A DNA stretch of 64,000 bases. It comes from Demequina sp. NBRC 110052 (GTDB lineage Bacteria; Actinomycetota; Actinomycetes; Actinomycetales; Demequinaceae). The notes under the pieces were generated by a model that was given only the letters and a program-made list of their open reading frames with translations, ran no database searches and was not told the DNA's origin. This document shows, piece after piece, positions 60,625-64,000 of this stretch (its first letter is position 1; every line of letters begins with the position of its first letter). The DNA lies in NCBI RefSeq assembly GCF_002090075.1, contig NZ_BBRI01000002.1:372001-436000 (forward strand), given 5' to 3'. A program made the position numbers and the translations under genes.

Positions 60625-61539
60625 ATGCTTGCCGTCCTGTGCCCCGGTCAGGGCGCCCAGACCCCCGGAATGCTCGCGCCATGGCTCGAGCTGGACTCGG
60701 TCGCGGAGCGCCTCCATGCTTTGTCGGAAGCCACAGAGGTCGACCTCGTCGCTCATGGCACCACCTCCGACGCCGACACGATCCGCGACACTGCCATCGC
60801 GCAGCCGCTGCTGGTCGCCACCGCGCTCGCAACAGGCCGCGAGGCGCTCGGCTCTAGCGTTCCCGGCGTGGTCGCCGGCCACTCGGTGGGAGAGTTCGGC
60901 GCCGCCGCGCTCGCGGGCGTCGTCTCCGATGCGGACGCGGTGTCTCTCGTGACGGTGCGCGGTCGCGCCATGGCGGAAGCCGCCGCCTCCGCGGAACCGA
61001 CCTCGATGGCCGCCGTGCTCGGCGGCGACGCCGACGAGGTTGCCGCACGCCTTGCCGCGCTCGGCCTCACGCCCGCGAACGTCAATGGAGGCGGCCAGGT
61101 CGTCGCAGCAGGGTCCAAGGATGCGATCGACGCGCTTGTGGCCGGGCCTCCCGCACGTGCCCGCGTGATCGAGCTGCAAGTCGCCGGCGCGTTCCACACG
61201 TCCTACATGGCGCCCGCTGTGGACGCCCTTGCCTCGGCCGCTGAGGGCATCACCCGGCAGGACCCCTCCGTGACTCTGCTGTCCAACGCCGAGGGCGCGG
61301 TCGTCACCGCCGGCGACGACGCGCTCTCCCGGCTCGTCACGCAGGTGGCCAACCCCGTGCGGTGGGACCTGTGCATGGAGCGGCTTCTCGAGCTGGGCGT
61401 GACGGGGATACTGGAGGTGGCGCCAGGCGGCGTCCTCACCGGCCTCGCCAAGCGAGCCATGCGAGGAGTGCCGTCCGTCGCCCTGAAGACTCCCGACGAC
61501 CTGCCCGCAGCCCGCGAGCTCCTGGAGGCACACGCGTGA
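60625..61539 (+). CDS. fabD: Malonyl-CoA:ACP transacylase
   Basis: Moves malonyl groups from CoA to ACP, supplying the extender unit of type II fatty acid synthesis. 304 aa from the ATG at 60625. The N-terminal PGQGAQTPGM (7-16), active-site Ser87 in GHSVGEF, and the C-terminal AGAFHTSYM with the catalytic His are present. The stop overlaps the fabH start (GTGA), so translation is coupled. First gene of fabD-fabH-acpP-fabF. Confidence 0.95.
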   Translation: MLAVLCPGQGAQTPGMLAPWLELDSVAERLHALSEATEVDLVAHGTTSDADTIRDTAIAQPLLVATALATGREALGSSVPGVVAGHSVGEFGAAALAGVVSDADAVSLVTVRGRAMAEAAASAEPTSMAAVLGGDADEVAARLAALGLTPANVNGGGQVVAAGSKDAIDALVAGPPARARVIELQVAGAFHTSYMAPAVDALASAAEGITRQDPSVTLLSNAEGAVVTAGDDALSRLVTQVANPVRWDLCMERLLELGVTGILEVAPGGVLTGLAKRAMRGVPSVALKTPDDLPAARELLEAHA

Positions 61540-62537
61540 CCACCCTGAACGTCCGCCGAGGACCCGAGTACACCCGCATCCTCGGCCTCGGCGTCGCCCG
61601 CGGCGAGAACGCCGTCCCGAACGACGACCTGATCGAGCCGATCAACTCCTCGGACGAGTGGATCCAGAAGATGACTGGCATCGTCACGCGCGTGCGCGCG
61701 AACGAGGACACGTCGGTGATCGACTTGTCCGAGAGGGCGGCGCGCGACGCGATCGCGCAGGCGGGTCTCGAGCCGAGCCAGATCGAGGCCGTGATCCTGT
61801 CCACGATCTCGTACCCGCACATCACGCCAGGCGGCGCTCCTGTGCTCGCCGACCGCCTGGGCGCCACGCCTGCCGCGGCCTTCGACATCTCTGCCGCGTG
61901 TGCGGGTTACTGCTACGGCATCGGACAGGGCGACGCGCTGGTGCGCTCCGGTGCCGCGAAGTACGTGCTCGTCATCGGAGCCGAGAAGCTGTCCGACTTC
62001 GTCGACCCTGCCGACCGCTCCATCTCGTACCTCCTCGGTGACGCCGCAGGAGCCGTGGTGATCGGAGCATCGGACACGCCCGGCATCGGCCCCACGGTGT
62101 GGGGATCCGAGGGCGCAGGCGCCGACCTGATCCGTCAGACTTCCTCGTGGCTCGATGTGCGCGACGTGCCTGGCACCGCGTTCCCGACGCTGCGCCAGGA
62201 GGGACCGAGCGTCTTCAAGTGGGCCTCATTCAAGATGCCCAAGATCGCCCTGGAGGCCATCGAGGCGGCGGGCGTGACGCCCGACGACATCGACGTCTTC
62301 ATCCCGCACCAGGCGAACATCCGCATCATCGACCAGATGGTCAAGCAGATCGGCCTGCCCAAGCACGTGGTGGTCGCGAAGGACATCGTCGACTCCGGCA
62401 ACACCTCGGCGGCGTCGATCCCGCTTGCGACAGAGCGCGTGCTGCGCGACGGCGTCGCGAAGTCCGGCGATCTTGCGCTGCAGATCGGCTTCGGCGCCGG
62501 ACTCGTGTACGCCGCGCAGGTCGTGGTCCTGCCCTGA
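61536..62537 (+). CDS. fabH: 3-oxoacyl-ACP synthase III
   Basis: Starts fatty acid synthesis by condensing an acyl-CoA primer with malonyl-ACP; in actinobacteria it usually accepts branched primers. 333 aa from the GTG at 61536. The catalytic triad is intact: Cys122 (AACAGYCYG), His258 (PHQANIRI) and Asn289 (GNTSAAS). It overlaps fabD by four bases. acpP follows after 83 nt. Confidence 0.95.
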   Translation: MTTLNVRRGPEYTRILGLGVARGENAVPNDDLIEPINSSDEWIQKMTGIVTRVRANEDTSVIDLSERAARDAIAQAGLEPSQIEAVILSTISYPHITPGGAPVLADRLGATPAAAFDISAACAGYCYGIGQGDALVRSGAAKYVLVIGAEKLSDFVDPADRSISYLLGDAAGAVVIGASDTPGIGPTVWGSEGAGADLIRQTSSWLDVRDVPGTAFPTLRQEGPSVFKWASFKMPKIALEAIEAAGVTPDDIDVFIPHQANIRIIDQMVKQIGLPKHVVVAKDIVDSGNTSAASIPLATERVLRDGVAKSGDLALQIGFGAGLVYAAQVVVLP

Positions 62538-62620
62538 CGGGCCCGTCCCCACTAGTTTGAGAGAGTTCACCCCGAACCCCCACGGCCCCGCACCGGGGTC
62601 GCGATCACAAGGAGAATGAC

Positions 62621-62869
62621 ATGGCGCTTGCCCAGAACGAGGTCCTTGAGGGCCTGGCCGAGATCGTCGTCGAGGAGACCGGCATCGACGCTGCCGACGT
62701 GCAGCTCGACAAGTCCTTCACGGACGACCTCGACATCGACTCGCTGTCGATGATGACCATCGTGACGCTCGCGGAGGAGAAGTTCGACGTGCGCATCCCC
62801 GACGAGGAGGTCAAGAACCTCGTGACCGTCGGCGACGCCGTCACCTACATCGTCAACGCGCAGGCCTGA
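62621..62869 (+). CDS. acpP: Acyl carrier protein
   Basis: Carries the growing acyl chain on a phosphopantetheine arm at Ser41 (DLDIDSLSMM). 82 aa, acidic, four-helix size. AAGGAG lies eight to nine bases before the ATG. The 83-nt gap after fabH leaves room for a separate signal to allow high expression, but no clear promoter is seen. It is also the octanoyl donor source for LipB. Confidence 0.96.
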   Translation: MALAQNEVLEGLAEIVVEETGIDAADVQLDKSFTDDLDIDSLSMMTIVTLAEEKFDVRIPDEEVKNLVTVGDAVTYIVNAQA

Positions 62870-62966
62870 TCGCGTCGGCGGCGCGGGCTACCGTCCGCGC
62901 CGCCCGCAGCCTGCACCACTCGGCGCGAACCGCGCCCGCACCGTCGTCGTCCCCGGAAGGATCACC

Positions 62967-64000
62967 ATGACTGTCGTCGTCACCGGACTTGGCACCACCT
63001 CACCCCTGGGAGGCGATGTCGCGAGCACCTGGGAGGGCGCCCTCGCGGGCCGCTCGGGCGTGCGTACGCTCGACAACGACTGGCATGAGAAGTGGGGCGT
63101 GCCCGTCACGTTCGCGGGACAGCTCGCGGTGCGCCCCGAGGAAGTCCTGAGCCGCCCCGAGACCAAGCGCATGGACCCGAGCGCGCAGATGGCGATCGTC
63201 GCCGCACGCGAGGCCTGGTCTGACGCTGGCTCGCCCGAGGTCGACCCCGAGCGCCTCGGCTCGATCGTGTCCTCCGGCATCGGCGGCGTCTGGACGCTGC
63301 TGAGCGCGTGGGACACCCTGAAGGAGCGCGGAGCGAACCGCGTCCTGCCCCTCACGGTGCCGATGCTGATGCCGAACTCGCCGACCGCTTACGTGTCGCT
63401 CGAGTTCACGGCGCGCGCAGGCGCCCACTCCCCCGTGTCCGCGTGCGCGTCCGGCGCCGAGGCGATCGGCATGGGCTTCGAGATGATCGAATCCGGCCGC
63501 GCCGACGTCGTGATCGCAGGCGGCACCGAGGCCGCCATCCACCCGCTGCCCATTACGGCCTTCGCGTCGATGCAGGCGCTGTCCAAGCGCAACGACGACC
63601 CCGCGGCGGCCTCCCGCCCCTACGACGTCAAGCGCGACGGCTTCGTGCTCGGCGAGGGCTCCGGCGTGGTCGTCCTCGAGTCCGAGGAGCACGCCAAGGC
63701 GCGCGGCGCACGCATCTACGCCCGCGTCCTGGGCCTCGGCATGACGGCCGACGCCCACCACATCGCAGCCCCCGAGCCCAACGGCGCCGGTCAGACTCGC
63801 GCGATGGAGCTCGCGCTCGAGCGCGCAGGCCTCACCACCGCTGACATCTCGCACGTCAATGCCCACGCGACCTCCACGCCGGTGGGCGACATGATCGAGG
63901 CGCGCGGCATCCGCGCGCTGCTGGGGTCCCACGCCGACCAGGTGCTGCTGTCAGCCACCAAGTCGATGACCGGGCACCTGCTCGGCGGCGCTGGCGCTCT
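62967..64000 (+). CDS. fabF: 3-oxoacyl-ACP synthase II, 3' end missing
   Basis: Elongating ketosynthase of type II fatty acid synthesis. 344 full codons lie in the window; the gene runs past its end. The ATG at 62967 has GGAAGG six bases upstream. Catalytic Cys160 is in SACASGAEA, the first active-site His is in VNAHATSTPVGD, and the second is in SMTGHLLGGAGA right at the window edge. The protein is FabF-like, not a mycobacterial KasA/KasB pair, though only one copy can be seen here. Confidence 0.94.
   Translation, partial: MTVVVTGLGTTSPLGGDVASTWEGALAGRSGVRTLDNDWHEKWGVPVTFAGQLAVRPEEVLSRPETKRMDPSAQMAIVAAREAWSDAGSPEVDPERLGSIVSSGIGGVWTLLSAWDTLKERGANRVLPLTVPMLMPNSPTAYVSLEFTARAGAHSPVSACASGAEAIGMGFEMIESGRADVVIAGGTEAAIHPLPITAFASMQALSKRNDDPAAASRPYDVKRDGFVLGEGSGVVVLESEEHAKARGARIYARVLGLGMTADAHHIAAPEPNGAGQTRAMELALERAGLTTADISHVNAHATSTPVGDMIEARGIRALLGSHADQVLLSATKSMTGHLLGGAGA

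Noticed and set aside
1..64000. CRISPR arrays, toxin-antitoxin pairs, restriction or phage-defence genes
   Set aside because: No regularly spaced repeats and no matching gene families were seen on either strand.

Overview
The window is one continuous stretch of a high-GC Gram-positive chromosome, with codons ending mostly in G or C and many GTG starts. The gene set is actinobacterial: homodimeric pyruvate dehydrogenase E1 (aceE), a two-lipoyl-domain E2, GlnE with two glutamine synthetases, polyphosphate glucokinase, DUF4191, DUF3052, and a PucR-type regulator ahead of fabD-fabH-acpP-fabF. A Micrococcales-type organism (Cellulomonas/Demequina-like) seems likeliest, but that is inference. I see no phage, insertion sequence, integrase or CRISPR array.

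Layout. (1) 1-16 kb: the end of a TDT-family transporter, pyrD, pepA, a small hypothetical gene, then lpd, an E2 gene (sucB/dlaT type) and a TIGR01777 epimerase. A pseudokinase-like membrane protein and an MMPL exporter follow on the other strand, then lipB-lipA, DUF4191, RDD and glnA. Lpd, E2 and the lipoate enzymes form one functional module that AceE (56.5-59.2 kb) completes. (2) 16-30 kb: a pentapeptide-repeat membrane protein, ribA, an inserted alpha-glucosidase/LacI pair, then glnA2-glnE and a membrane protein on the minus strand, nadE, panB, a SPOR-like small protein and map-ppgK. (3) 31-37 kb: a PadR regulator, two GNAT acetyltransferases, an MpaB-type oxygenase, an LCP cell-wall ligase, a small (p)ppGpp synthetase and a formate/nitrite-type channel. 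(4) 37-47 kb: a minus-strand sugar cluster. In transcription order it is alpha-glucosidase, PfkB kinase, malE-malF-malG, lacI, aldehyde dehydrogenase and short-chain dehydrogenase. (5) 47-55 kb: GtrA, a YeeZ-like epimerase, a VOC protein, RNase P RNA (rnpB), yaaA, an SDR, a histidine phosphatase, a C4 zinc-ribbon protein, a Nif3-like protein, a potassium channel and tRNA-Val. (6) 55-64 kb: peroxiredoxin, DUF3052, aceE, a FasR-like regulator and fabD-fabH-acpP-fabF, which is cut by the window end.

From memory, regions 1, 2, 5 and 6 follow the order of the Mycobacterium tuberculosis block Rv2213-Rv2246, so most of the window is a conserved actinobacterial core. The two sugar loci, the MMPL/pseudokinase pair and region 3 are the parts that differ.

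Regulatory layer. At least a dozen genes have a TANNNT box exactly 6-7 nt before the start codon and no Shine-Dalgarno, the signature of leaderless transcription. Four copies of a LacI-type palindrome (consensus TGTAARCGYTTNCA) tie the two sugar loci, 27 kb apart, into one probable regulon. Both glutamine synthetase genes carry a GlnR-like pair of half-sites 11 bp apart. The fasR upstream region holds a dense run of palindromes. A perfect 15-bp stem lies between malE and malF. No wholly new system stands out. The most promising leads are the pseudokinase membrane protein, the fasR palindromes and the shared sugar regulon.
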